A stretch of DNA of 55,351 nucleotides from Planctomycetota bacterium (GTDB lineage Bacteria > Planctomycetota > Phycisphaerae > UBA1845), in the NCBI GenBank assembly GCA_016200265.1, contig JACQFE010000014.1, forward strand, positions 1-55,351, given 5' to 3'. The position numbers and the translations under genes are program-made. Under the pieces are notes generated by a model, which saw only the letters and a list, made by a program, of their open reading frames with translations, was not told where the DNA came from and did not search any database. Below, in pieces: positions 17,954 to 26,598 of this stretch. The stretch's first letter is position 1; every line of letters begins with the position of its first letter.

Positions 17954-19276
17954 ATGATTCGTGGTGGAGGTTTTCGGTGGTTTGCGACTGCGGCGCTGGC
18001 CGTCAACGTGGCGGCCGTGTTTGCGGGCGATCCGGCGTCGGACGCTCAGAACAAGCTTCTGGCGAAGCGTGCGGCCGAGGCCGACTGTTACCGCAAACTC
18101 GCGGAATCGGTTTATGGTCTTCAGCTCACATCGGACACGCACGTGAAGGATTTCGTCACGGAAAGCGATCAGATTCGCACCGGAGTTGATGCGTTCATCC
18201 GTGGCATTCGCCTGGGTCAGCCGCGATATTTTGAAGATGGTGTCTGTGAAATTGATGGCGAGGTCACAGTCGCCAAGCTGATCACCACGCTAAAGGAAGT
18301 TCACGCCGCTCATTACAAGGGCAACAAAGTCAAGACCACGGATATCGAGCAAATTTCCGAGCGTGTGCATACGGATGTGATCAAGGCCACCGGAAACGGC
18401 GCGCCGCGCCCGGAATTGCCGCCGAATCTGCCGACCGGCGTCGAGCAGGTGATTACGCAGCTTCCGCAAGGCTACAAGCCGCCGCCGATGACGGTTCCGG
18501 CCATTTGGAAGACGATTCCACCGAATGAGCGCCTCATGGCCGAGCGCGCCGCGGAAGTTGATGCGATGCGAAAACTGCTTGAGCAGATCCAGGGGCTCCG
18601 CCTCAACTCGGAAACTCTCGTCCGCGATTTCGTCACCGAAAGTGATGAAATCCACACGCAGGCGCAGGGCATTGTTGTCGGCGCGACAAAGGTTGGAAAA
18701 TACCTGCACGACGACGAATTGATCGTCGATGTCACGATGGAAGTTCCGGTGGAACGCATCATCACGAAGATCAAGGAACTCCACGCCGAGCACTATCACG
18801 GTAACAAGGTGACCACGACCGACATCCAGAACATCAAACAGGAATTGCAAACGGATGCGGTCCGTGCGACCGGCTCCGGCGTGCCTCGCCCACAGGTTAT
18901 TCAACAGGCAAGCAGCTCCGGTGTTGATTCACCGCAGTGGCTCGCGAAGTCCATCGAGGCGGTCGGCCAAGGTACCGATCCGGCAATCGATACCGCACAA
19001 GGCAAGCTCAAGGCCGGTCGAGCTGCGTACGCCGACGCGATGCGAAAACTCGCTGAGCAAGTTCAGGGACTGGAGATCAGTTCCAGCACGCACGTTAGGG
19101 ATTTTATCACTCAGCATGACGAAATCCGCACACAGGTGGATTCGGTGATTGCCGGCGCAATCGCCGATGCACCGACGTTCGATGGCGGCATCGCATCTGT
19201 TCGCGTCTCATTGCCTGCGGCTGACGTGTGGTCGGTGGTGCATCAATACATGGTCGTCGTGAAGCGTCGCGGCTAA
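17954..19276 (+). CDS. Exported protein with three tandem LPP20-like repeats
   Basis: GAGGAGAAAATCA precedes the ATG. The signal peptide (1-24) ends AAVFA-GD. Three copies of one domain follow at about 36-122, 194-282 and 351-436. Each has A-E-x-D-A-M-R-K-L-x-E-x-V-x-G-L, a T-H-V-R-D-F-V-T-E-S-D-E-I block and a V-x-G-A strand. That is the core of the LPP20/FlgP lipoprotein family, normally present once per protein. Two linkers repeat an H-Y-x-G-N-K-V-x-T-T-D-I block. It has no lipobox of its own. It may assemble as a ring or shell with the lipoproteins on each side. The exact role is not known. Confidence 0.8.
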   Translation: MIRGGGFRWFATAALAVNVAAVFAGDPASDAQNKLLAKRAAEADCYRKLAESVYGLQLTSDTHVKDFVTESDQIRTGVDAFIRGIRLGQPRYFEDGVCEIDGEVTVAKLITTLKEVHAAHYKGNKVKTTDIEQISERVHTDVIKATGNGAPRPELPPNLPTGVEQVITQLPQGYKPPPMTVPAIWKTIPPNERLMAERAAEVDAMRKLLEQIQGLRLNSETLVRDFVTESDEIHTQAQGIVVGATKVGKYLHDDELIVDVTMEVPVERIITKIKELHAEHYHGNKVTTTDIQNIKQELQTDAVRATGSGVPRPQVIQQASSSGVDSPQWLAKSIEAVGQGTDPAIDTAQGKLKAGRAAYADAMRKLAEQVQGLEISSSTHVRDFITQHDEIRTQVDSVIAGAIADAPTFDGGIASVRVSLPAADVWSVVHQYMVVVKRRG

Positions 19277-19291
19277 TTCAGGAGGACTGCA

Positions 19292-19525
19292 ATGAAGATT
19301 TGGATTCGAAATATCGGAATTTCGCTGGGTTGTGTCGCGGCACTTTGCGGTATCTTCGGTTGCGCCACCCACGATCACAAGTCCACAAGCACGTATGAAT
19401 ACAACGACGAACGGGCCGGAGATCATCGAGACCCGCCGCCGACGGCGGCGGAGCGCCAAAAGGCTGACTCCGAATGGCACATGGCCTCACCGGGTCAGAT
19501 GGTCGTCGATCCCAGCAAAAAATGA
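19292..19525 (+). CDS. Small lipoprotein
   Basis: 77 residues, start supported by AGGAGGACTGCA. The N-terminus MKIWIRNIGISLGCVAALCG ends in IFGC, a lipobox with the acylated cysteine at 24. The mature part is short, charged and rich in His, Asp and Pro, without a recognised domain. It follows the LPP20-repeat gene by 15 bases and is the last gene of that operon. Confidence 0.7.
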   Translation: MKIWIRNIGISLGCVAALCGIFGCATHDHKSTSTYEYNDERAGDHRDPPPTAAERQKADSEWHMASPGQMVVDPSKK

Positions 19526-19665
19526 TGAATTAGGAGATTTCGCCCTGTCAACTTGCGAAATTTTTCCTAACTGACAATCATCGGGCGGCAGTTCGAGCAA
19601 ATCGCTTGGACTTCCGCCCTTTTCCTTGGTGCATTCGCATCCCAGAGCATTTCACAATCACCTGA

Positions 19666-19720
19666 GCGTCACCCCTGGTGGGTGACGCGGAATGACGGCG
19701 TCGGGCACAAGGCCCGACGC
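19666..19720. repeat. Two adjacent 9-bp-stem palindromes
   Basis: GCGTCACCC/GGGTGACGC (19666-19674 and 19680-19688) is followed by GCGTCGGGC/GCCCGACGC (19698-19706 and 19712-19720). Both stems are perfect with 5-base loops and no T-run. They are probably dispersed repeats, possibly also slowing transcription after the envelope operon. Confidence 0.5.
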
Positions 19721-19803
19721 TACAGTTGAGTGTTACCTGCTCCAAGGCCAATTTCATCTCGCCATGAGTGGAAAAAAATGCCCTAAAGCGATAACTTGTC
19801 GGT

Positions 19804-20292
19804 ATGGCCAGAGCACAAGTCGTGGATGGCGATCGTCTGGAAGTGGGCGAATTCATCGAGCGGCATTGGGGCAGTCGCATCGTGATGAGCCGAGGCCGCG
19901 CATTCCACCCCGAAAAAGAAGGCGGCTTCCTCGAGCGGCGCGACGGCAAGATCGCCGGGCTGCTGACGTATCACATCGATGATCAGGGGATGGAAATCCT
20001 CACGCTCAACAGCGTGCTCGAAGGCGAAGGCATCGGCTCATCCTTGATGCTCAACGCGATCGAAAGTGCACGAAAAAACGGCTGCGATCGAATCTGGCTG
20101 ACGACGACGAACGACCGTCTTCGAATTATCGATTTTTATCAACGGCTCGGTTTTCGCATGACCGCGATCAATCTCGGCGTTGTCGATGAAGCAAGAAAGG
20201 TCAAACCGCAAATCCCGCTCGTTGGCGAACGCGGCGTGCCCATCCACGACGAGATCGTCATGGAACTTCCCATCGAGCCGTATCTGGACTGA
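19804..20292 (+). CDS. GNAT-family N-acetyltransferase
   Basis: 162 residues with the GNAT core. A beta strand MEILTLNSVLEGEGIGSSLM contains the acetyl-CoA loop (G-E-G-I-G-S-S-L), a helix NAIESARKNGCDRIWLTTTND follows, and then DFYQRLGFRM, the standard motif B. The substrate cannot be inferred. It stands alone, after a gap of about 280 bases. Confidence 0.85.
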   Translation: MARAQVVDGDRLEVGEFIERHWGSRIVMSRGRAFHPEKEGGFLERRDGKIAGLLTYHIDDQGMEILTLNSVLEGEGIGSSLMLNAIESARKNGCDRIWLTTTNDRLRIIDFYQRLGFRMTAINLGVVDEARKVKPQIPLVGERGVPIHDEIVMELPIEPYLD

Positions 20293-20680
20293 TTGAAGTC
20301 AGGAGCACACCAAGAGCTCAATATTAACGAACCGCGAAGGTTTGCAGGCACGGAAAATGCTGCGGCAACATGCGGCAAATGAACTTACACTGAGCGCGTT
20401 GCTAGCACACGTAACAGTCATTTGGTGCATCGCCTTCCCATCTTGAGACAAGTGACGCGTGGCCGGACTTGCGGTGCTTTTCAACCAGGGGCCATGTTTC
20501 ATTTGATGCAAGTCTCGAATCACCCCCACGTTTCGCGGTTCGAACGATTGTGAAACTGGCTGCGATGGCCTCAGCCTAATAGCAAATCCGTTGGCATTTG
20601 GAGTTCTAGACACGTCGCGATAAAGTTTCTACAGGAAGCCCGCCATCACCGGCATTGCGTCTGATTTCGACGGAAGAATT
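20293..20680. other. Intergenic region, nothing recognised
   Basis: About 390 bases between the acetyltransferase and the sigma factor. No gene, tRNA, strong hairpin or clear repeat was found. Confidence 0.4.
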
Positions 20681-21256
20681 GTGAAAACTCACGGCCTATC
20701 ACCTCCACGCCTCACAGACGACAAGACCGTCGCACTGGTCAGTCAACTGCGCGGAAACGTCGGCGATCTTCGCGCGGTGCTGCACGCGAACCTGCGCGAG
20801 CCACTGGTGCGGTTCTGCTGGGGATACCTTGGGCAGATGGAAGAGGCCGAAGATGCGTTTCAGGAAGTGTGCGTCCGCGTTCTGGAGTCGGAGACGGTTC
20901 CGGAACATTTTCGTCCCTGGGTCTACAAGATCGCGCGGAATCATTGCCTGAATCTGATTCGACAGCGGGCGGCGCATGGTGACGGCAACATCCTGCCGTC
21001 GGATTCGCGGCTTCATAAGCAGTTGACCGGGCAACTGACGCGGCTGGTGCGCGACGAAATGGCTGCCCGGGTCGCCGACGTGTTCGAGCAGCTCGACGAC
21101 ATTTATCGGGAGGTGCTGCGGCTTCGCTACGTCGAGGATTTGCCGCGGACGGAGATCTCCGCGGTGCTGGAAATTCCCGAGTCGGTGGTCAAATCTCGAC
21201 TTTTTGAAGGTCTGAAAATGCTCCGCGAGCGCGCCACGCAACTCGAAAAAGATTGA
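20681..21256 (+). CDS. ECF-like RNA polymerase sigma factor
   Basis: 191 residues, GTG start with a weak GGAAGA site. Region 2 is visible as LVRFCWGYLGQMEEAEDAFQ then EVCVRVLE and FRPWVYKIARNHCLNLIRQR. Region 4 is VADVFEQLDDIYREVLRLRY, then EDLPRTEISAVLEIPESVVKSRL with the helix-turn-helix. It directs polymerase to a small regulon. No anti-sigma gene is adjacent. The gene at 21558 lies downstream on the same strand and could be a target, but there is no evidence for that. Confidence 0.9.
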   Translation: MKTHGLSPPRLTDDKTVALVSQLRGNVGDLRAVLHANLREPLVRFCWGYLGQMEEAEDAFQEVCVRVLESETVPEHFRPWVYKIARNHCLNLIRQRAAHGDGNILPSDSRLHKQLTGQLTRLVRDEMAARVADVFEQLDDIYREVLRLRYVEDLPRTEISAVLEIPESVVKSRLFEGLKMLRERATQLEKD

Positions 21257-21557
21257 CACCGAAGACCGTCCGATTCGATCATTCCACTTTCGCTATCGGG
21301 CGAAGCATCGCATCAAAACGCCCTTCTTTGGCCTGAAAACGCCGATTGAATGAGCAGGTCGGTTTCGCGGAGCCCATTGCAAGTCGCGCACAGGTCAAGC
21401 AATGGAATCGAAACGAGAGTTGGATCTGTCCGGTCGATCGCTCGTGCGTGAATTGTTTGCGCGCGCCCAAATCTCAAGTGAGTGTTTGCATGGTCCGATG
21501 AATCGGCGTCGGGAGTTTGACAGGAAACTTTAGCACCTTTTTTGGAGACAGCAGACA

Positions 21558-22085
21558 ATGGCAAATTATCAGAAGGGACGCACCCACACGCGTTCGCAAT
21601 TCGGCAACATGTATGGCGGTTATTCCTATGGTCCGGGTTCGTCCTGGAACCGTGGCAACTCGTCGAACAAGAGCCACACCAAGAAGAACAATGCCCGCGG
21701 CAACGCCGGCGCCGGCACCACGGCCTACAAGACCGTGTGCAACAACATCGAGCGCAAGCTCGATTCCTTCAAGACCCTGTTCCAGCAGGCCCAGGGCACG
21801 GGCGGCGCGCATCGTCCGACGCCGTCGACGCTCACCTCGTTCTGCAACTGGGTGAACAAGGGCGCCGTGATCCAGACCTGCAGCACCGCGCAGGTGAATC
21901 GCTGGGCGCAAACGACGAATAAGTCGTTCAACCCGAGCAATCCGAGCCCGAACGCGTGCAAGAAGGTCCTTGCCGCGAAGTTCGGTCGCGGTTGCATCAA
22001 GGCCGTCGCCAAGACAAAGACCGGTCAGTTCATGGTCGCCACGACGCCGACGGTCAACGGTCGGACGTTCTGTTTTCCGCATTGA
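21558..22085 (+). CDS. Basic, Gly/Ser/Asn-rich protein with conserved-looking cysteines
   Basis: 175 residues with TTGGAGAC upstream of the ATG. The first 55 residues are low complexity (RTHTRSQFGNMYGGYSYGPG, then Lys/Asn/Gly), with no signal peptide. The rest looks folded and carries six cysteines and several lysines (KTVCNNIERKLDSFKTLF, SFCNWVNKGAVIQTCS, NACKKVLAAKFGRGCIKAVA, TFCFPH). Its very high positive charge suggests binding to nucleic acid or to an anionic surface. I do not recognise the family. A strong terminator follows at 22226. Confidence 0.6.
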   Translation: MANYQKGRTHTRSQFGNMYGGYSYGPGSSWNRGNSSNKSHTKKNNARGNAGAGTTAYKTVCNNIERKLDSFKTLFQQAQGTGGAHRPTPSTLTSFCNWVNKGAVIQTCSTAQVNRWAQTTNKSFNPSNPSPNACKKVLAAKFGRGCIKAVAKTKTGQFMVATTPTVNGRTFCFPH

Positions 22086-22225
22086 GATTTTGTTCATGCA
22101 GATGATCCCGATTCGATCGAACGCCACATTATTTGGTGAAACGGCGTGACTGATTGAATCGACGAAGCAGGGGAAAGAGAATCTCCCGACCGATGGAAAC
22201 GCCGCAGTGAGCGGCGAACGAATCC

Positions 22226-22266
22226 CGGGGCGGCTTGCAACACGCAGGCCGCCCCGATTTGTTTTC
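22226..22266 (+). terminator. Intrinsic terminator after the basic Cys protein
   Basis: A 13-bp stem with one G-T pair (22226-22238 with 22244-22256, outer part CGGGGCGGC/GCCGCCCCG) is followed by ATTTGTTTTC. It lies about 140 bases after the stop at 22085. Confidence 0.6.
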
Positions 22267-22343
22267 GTAAAGGCAACAGGCAATGGGCAACAGCAGCGCA
22301 TCCTGCTTGAATAACGTGCGCGGCGCTCGATCGATTTGAGGAT

Positions 22344-22442
22344 TCCGTTGAGCGCCATTTTTGGGGTATGTCAGTGATACTTTCAAATGGGTTCGTCTGG
22401 GAAGTACTTTTTTCGCAAATGTCACGTAGTGGCACTCTCGGA
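22344..22442. repeat. Dispersed repeat, copy 2
   Basis: Counterpart of 271-366, same orientation, with the same order of blocks ending in GTCAC and GGCACT. It is followed by the low-complexity tract 22444-22650. Confidence 0.6.
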
Positions 22443-22443
22443 A

Positions 22444-22650
22444 ACGTCGAAAAGTCGAAAAATCGAAAGGTCGAAACGGGTAGGCCACGAGGAAATACCG
22501 AAGAGCGCATGGCGACGAGCGAATCGTCAAAACGTCGACACGTCAAAAAGTCAAAACAGGAGCAAAGGCCGGGGACATTGGCCGCAGATTTCGCAGATTG
22601 GCGCAGAGGGAAAAAGTCGAACCGTCGAGAAATCGAAAAGTCGCAACATC
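22444..22650. repeat. Low-complexity 'GTCGAAA / CGTCAAAA' word tract
   Basis: The tract repeats CGAAAAGTCGAAAAATCGAA-type words, then CGTCAAAACGTCGACACGTC-type words, then again TCGAAAAGTCG words. The same word types appear inside carB at 37008-37155. No gene is supported here. Confidence 0.6.
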
Positions 22651-22819
22651 GGTGAGGGCAGAGATTTTCTTCAGGCAGCAGGAAAATTCTTCTTTCGTTC
22701 GACATTTCAAATTGCGGTGGTTCCACAGAGAAAGAACGTCCGGGGTGGTTGATGAATTAAATTTTTTCGTGGAGCGCCGATGGAAGAGAACGAAGAGCGA
22801 ATGGCGAAGAGCGAATTGG

Positions 22820-23035
22820 TCACGGCGTTACGAAAACCTGCTGGAGGCCGTGGAAGTTCTTGAGGTCCACATCGCCGTCGTAGTCGATGTCGGAAAGTCG
22901 CGCATAGTGCGCTACCGAGCCACGCGCGTGAGCAAGCGGTCCCGTGAAATCTCCCCGACAAGCGTCGTGAAATCGCTACAAGTGATCAGGCCGTCGGCTT
23001 TCTAGTCGCCGTTCGGAACCGCGGTTAGCACGTCG
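22820..23035 (-). pseudogene. Decayed dockerin-repeat gene fragment
   Basis: On the minus strand two dockerin-like calcium loops can be read in one frame: NGD-stop-KADGLITCSDFTTLVG, then SDIDYDGDVDLKNFHGLQQVF ending VTP and a TGA at 22820-22822. The first loop has an in-frame TAG. Between the loops lies one copy of the 23-bp GAGCC repeat (22917-22939), and another stop follows it. No start or upstream body was found. It looks like the tail of a lost secreted protein interrupted by a repeat. Confidence 0.5.
22917..22939 (+). repeat. 23-bp GAGCC...AGCGG repeat, copy 2
   Basis: Differs from the copy at 15405 at only two positions and sits inside the dockerin pseudogene. Confidence 0.65.
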
Positions 23036-23482
23036 CCGGATGTCATGGCTGGCATCCCCCGTCTGGTCGGTTTTCTCGTTTATTCGGCGTACTTCATTGC
23101 GGGTGTGGGCCGTTTCGGCGCCAAAAAGTCACACCGAGGATACGCCGCCTTTTTCAAATCGACATCTACAACTTTCGGTCATATCTCTTCTATCAGGGTA
23201 GCTCCGCGTTGATTTTTGAAACTTCGAAATTTTTTAACTGCTTGAAACAACATATACCGCACGGCATTCTCGAACGCATCGCTCGTCGATCCATCCCCCC
23301 GTGATCCGCACGTCCGGTGGTGTGGTTGGCGGGAGGCGCAAGGCTAACCGCCTACCCGATCGCGACCGTCCGCCCCTCATTTGACCCATTGTCGTTAGCG
23401 CGATACCGTCGATCAGCTCGAATGGATCAATAAGCGGTGCAAATGATTCAATGGAGTCGCGTCGAACCACAAGGGGGAGCTG
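23036..23482. other. Intergenic leader of the exporter operon
   Basis: About 450 bases without a recognised gene. Some T-rich stretches occur near 23150-23235, where a promoter for the exporter operon would be expected, but no confident -10/-35 pair was chosen. Confidence 0.3.
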
Positions 23483-24199
23483 ATGCCCGAGTCCGAAATT
23501 GAACTTCGTGACGTTCGCAAAGTCTATTACAAGGACCGCATTGATATTCCCGTTCTTGAGGGCCTGAATCTAAGCGTGCCGGCGGGCGAATTTGCCGTGC
23601 TCATGGGGCCCAGCGGTTCGGGAAAATCCACGTTGCTACATCTGATTGGGGGACTTGATTCGCCGACTTCCGGTTCGATTCGCGTGGCCGACTCGAACTT
23701 GGAGCAAATGAACGAACGTGAGCTGACCGCCTGGCGGAGCCGAAACGTCGGCTTTATTTTCCAGATGTATCACCTTGTTCCTGTGCTGACGGCCGCACAA
23801 AACGTCGAACTGCCGCTCCTGCTTTTTCGAATGCCTTCTTCGGAGCGCCGCAAGCGGGTGGCCACCGCGCTTGGGGTGGTCGGACTCGGCGATCGAATGG
23901 ATCACCGTCCGAATCAGCTTTCGGGAGGTCAGGAGCAGCGAGTGGCCATCGCCCGTGCGATCGTGACCGATCCACGGATGATTCTTGCAGACGAACCGAC
24001 GGGTGATCTCGACGCCAAGACGTCGGAGGAAATCCTCAATTTGCTCAACACGCTAAATACGGAATTCGGAAAGACGATTCTCATGGTGACGCACGATCCA
24101 CGTGCGGCATCGCACGGACAGAGGCTGCTGCACTTGGACAAGGGCGTGCTGGAGCGCGATGAGCGCACGCCGGCTCGTGCCCCGGCCGCCGTTTCCTGA
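23483..24199 (+). CDS. ABC transporter ATP-binding protein, LolD/MacB type
   Basis: 238 residues; powers the permeases encoded directly downstream. Walker A is GPSGSGKST (42-50), the Q-loop is in FIFQMYHLVP, the signature is LSGGQEQR, Walker B is ILADEPTGDLD, and the switch histidine is in MVTHDP. The N-terminus IELRDVRKVYYKD and this motif set match the LolD/MacB/FtsE branch that works with FtsX-type permeases. AAGGGGGAGCTG lies just before the ATG. Confidence 0.93.
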   Translation: MPESEIELRDVRKVYYKDRIDIPVLEGLNLSVPAGEFAVLMGPSGSGKSTLLHLIGGLDSPTSGSIRVADSNLEQMNERELTAWRSRNVGFIFQMYHLVPVLTAAQNVELPLLLFRMPSSERRKRVATALGVVGLGDRMDHRPNQLSGGQEQRVAIARAIVTDPRMILADEPTGDLDAKTSEEILNLLNTLNTEFGKTILMVTHDPRAASHGQRLLHLDKGVLERDERTPARAPAAVS

Positions 24200-24228
24200 T
24201 TCCATTCACCGTTGGAAGCGCCGACAAG

Positions 24229-25398
24229 ATGACCATCACCTATGTGCTCATGCAGAATCTCCGCCGAAACCCGCTTCGTGCGGTATTGACGGCGACCGCA
24301 TTTGCACTGCCGATGGCGGTATTCGTCGCGGCGATTTCACTCGTCGTGTTGTTGGCGAAAGTCTCGATTGCGAGCCAAAAAGAATTGCGGCTTGGCGTGC
24401 GACACAAGGTTTCGCTGATCAACATGGTACCGGAGGGAATGCGAAGAAAGATCGAGGAGCTTGATCCCGATCATGATTTGCTGCGAGCGGTGTGCGGGAT
24501 GCGCTGGTTCGGCGGCAAGGTGCCGGGCACGCAGAACACCCTGACCAGCCTCGCCGCCGATGCGGACACGTTTCCAATTGTGTACAGTGACCTTGGGCTC
24601 ACCGAAAAAGAGACAGCAAAGTGGCACTCGGATCGACTGGCATGTGTTGCAGGCTCGGCGCCGGTGGAACAATATGGATGGAAAGTCGGCGATCGAATTA
24701 CATTGGAGAGCACGGTTCCTCCCTACATGTCTTTGGAATTCCACCTGGTGAAGGTTCTGACCGCGGCGGAACGCGGAAACGTGTTCTATTTTCGCCGCGA
24801 TTATCTCGAAGAGGCCTTGAAAAGCGCCAACGTGCCCAGCAATCGAGTGAACATCTTTTGGGTCAAGTGCGCGTCCGCTCAGGGGTTGCACGATTTGCAG
24901 AATCGAATTGATGCGGCTTTCGCCAACACACCGGATGAAACGAAATCAGAGGATGAAAACGCCTTCATGGCCAACTTCACACAAGCATCGGGGAACATTC
25001 CCGGGCTGATGCAAGCGATGGCGGTGGTCGTCGTGTTCATCGTCGCCCTCGTCGCGGGCAATACGATGATGATGAGTTTTCGTGAGCGATCGCGGGAGCT
25101 TGCGACATTCAAGGCGATCGGGTTTCAATCCGGCAGAATTTTTGCGATCGTGCTGGCTGAAAGTGCGCTATTGGCGCTTTTGGGCGCGCTCGCCGGCGTG
25201 ATTCCGACGGCCCTGGTGCTGACCTACTTTCCCGTGAAAAACCTGCGCATGGGGCCGATTAGCAGCTTTGACGTCTCGCCGATCGCGATTGCGGTCTCGC
25301 TCATCATCGCCCTGTTGGTCGGTTTGGCGGCGGGGCTTTGGCCCGCCTACCAGGCGCTGCGACTACGAACTGTGGATGCCTTGCGAAAGGTGGCCTAA
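24229..25398 (+). CDS. FtsX/MacB-type ABC permease, type A
   Basis: 389 residues with the MacB-like plan: one N-terminal membrane helix (RAVLTATAFALPMAVFVAAI), a large extracytoplasmic domain, then three C-terminal helices (MAVVVVFIVALVAGNTMMMS, ALLALLGALAGVIPTALV, IAIAVSLIIALLVGLAAGLW). The sequence RERSRELATFKAIGFQ is the conserved cytoplasmic coupling segment. It closely resembles the third permease (26599) through its whole length, sharing blocks such as LR-L-V-x-H-K-x-S-x-I-N and E-x-L-D-P. It lies 29 bases after the ATPase gene. Confidence 0.9.
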   Translation: MTITYVLMQNLRRNPLRAVLTATAFALPMAVFVAAISLVVLLAKVSIASQKELRLGVRHKVSLINMVPEGMRRKIEELDPDHDLLRAVCGMRWFGGKVPGTQNTLTSLAADADTFPIVYSDLGLTEKETAKWHSDRLACVAGSAPVEQYGWKVGDRITLESTVPPYMSLEFHLVKVLTAAERGNVFYFRRDYLEEALKSANVPSNRVNIFWVKCASAQGLHDLQNRIDAAFANTPDETKSEDENAFMANFTQASGNIPGLMQAMAVVVVFIVALVAGNTMMMSFRERSRELATFKAIGFQSGRIFAIVLAESALLALLGALAGVIPTALVLTYFPVKNLRMGPISSFDVSPIAIAVSLIIALLVGLAAGLWPAYQALRLRTVDALRKVA

Positions 25399-25410
25399 GA
25401 CAACCAGCCA

Positions 25411-26598
25411 ATGGCTCTTCCTCTCAAATATCACTGGCGAAATTTGTTCGTGCGAAAGGCCACGACGGTGCTCACCATTTTGGTGATCGCCGCGGTGATC
25501 GGTGTGTTTACATGGGTGACCGGATTCAACTCGGCCCTGAAGTCTTCGCTCGCGGTGGCCAGTGATGATCGAAAAATCCTCGTCCTCAAGCGAGGTTCCA
25601 CTTCGGAAACCAACAGTGCGATTCCGGTGGATGAGTACGCCAAGCTCAATCAATTGACTGAAATGGCCCGCGATCCAAATTCGAATGAGCCCTTGCTGAG
25701 TCCGGAGATGATGACGCAGCTTTCGCGACCGCGAATCCGCGATGAAGGAAAAACGTGGGGCAACATCGCGATGCGCGGCGTGACGGATGCCGCGTTCAAA
25801 GTGCATTCAAATGTAAAGCTCATTTCAGGAAGACAATTTTCTACAGGGGCACAGGAATTGATCGTCGGTGCGACGACGGCGCGGCAATTTTCGGGATTGA
25901 ATATCGGTGACGAGCTTCAGCTCGGGTATAGCGGGAATCGCGAGTATACGATCGTCGGCACGTTTTCGGCTTCGGGCGGGCCGATGGAAAGCGAAGTCTG
26001 GGGCTATCTGCCCTCGCTTCTAAACTCCTACAATCGAACAATGTATTCGTCAGCGGCTCTGCGAATCAAAGACGGCGTTGATCCGGAAAGGGTTCTCAAA
26101 GAAATTGAAGGACCGGCCATTCAAATGTCCGCGTGGACGGAACCGGCATATTGGAAAGCGCAGACCGAGAACATTGGTAAGTATTTGGTCGTTACAAGCA
26201 TACTCGTAACCGCTATGGCGCTGGCGGCGATTTTTTCGATCGCCAACACCATGTTCTCGATGGTCGCGGGTCGCACGCGGGAAGTCGCAATGCTGCGAAC
26301 GATCGGATTTTCGCAAACGGCAATTCTCGCGGGGTTCGTCATTGAGGCCGTATTTCTATCCGTGATCGGCGGCATACTTGGATGCATCGGTTGCATGGCG
26401 TGGCTTGCGGAAATGGGGAATACGAAGGACATGTTCGGAGCGAGTTCATTTACATCTCTGGCGTTCGACATTCATCTGACGGCGTGGACTGTCGGCACCG
26501 CACTTGCGGCCGTCGTCATCGTAGGAGTTGTTGGGGCACTGGTTCCGGCGATGCGAGCGTCACGTGTGGCCGTGATTTCGGCGCTTCGCGAGCCGTAA
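25411..26598 (+). CDS. FtsX/MacB-type ABC permease, type B
   Basis: 395 residues, same plan as its neighbours: N-terminal helix (TVLTILVIAAVIGVFTWVTG), a periplasmic-type domain and three C-terminal helices. The coupling segment is R-T-R-E-V-A-M-L-R-T-I-G-F. It differs from type A and instead pairs with the fourth permease (27797), sharing MALPLxYxWRNL, LVLKxGxTxEST and the NVAIRGV/NIAMRGV block. It is separated from the type A gene by 12 bases. Confidence 0.9.
   Translation: MALPLKYHWRNLFVRKATTVLTILVIAAVIGVFTWVTGFNSALKSSLAVASDDRKILVLKRGSTSETNSAIPVDEYAKLNQLTEMARDPNSNEPLLSPEMMTQLSRPRIRDEGKTWGNIAMRGVTDAAFKVHSNVKLISGRQFSTGAQELIVGATTARQFSGLNIGDELQLGYSGNREYTIVGTFSASGGPMESEVWGYLPSLLNSYNRTMYSSAALRIKDGVDPERVLKEIEGPAIQMSAWTEPAYWKAQTENIGKYLVVTSILVTAMALAAIFSIANTMFSMVAGRTREVAMLRTIGFSQTAILAGFVIEAVFLSVIGGILGCIGCMAWLAEMGNTKDMFGASSFTSLAFDIHLTAWTVGTALAAVVIVGVVGALVPAMRASRVAVISALREP

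Noticed and set aside
20530..20560. GGTTCGAAC word that could be a tRNA T-loop
   Set aside because: No acceptor stem, anticodon arm or D-arm could be fitted around it.
20299..20613. 104-residue minus-strand frame in an intergenic region
   Set aside because: No ribosome site, signal or family features; composition like random sequence.
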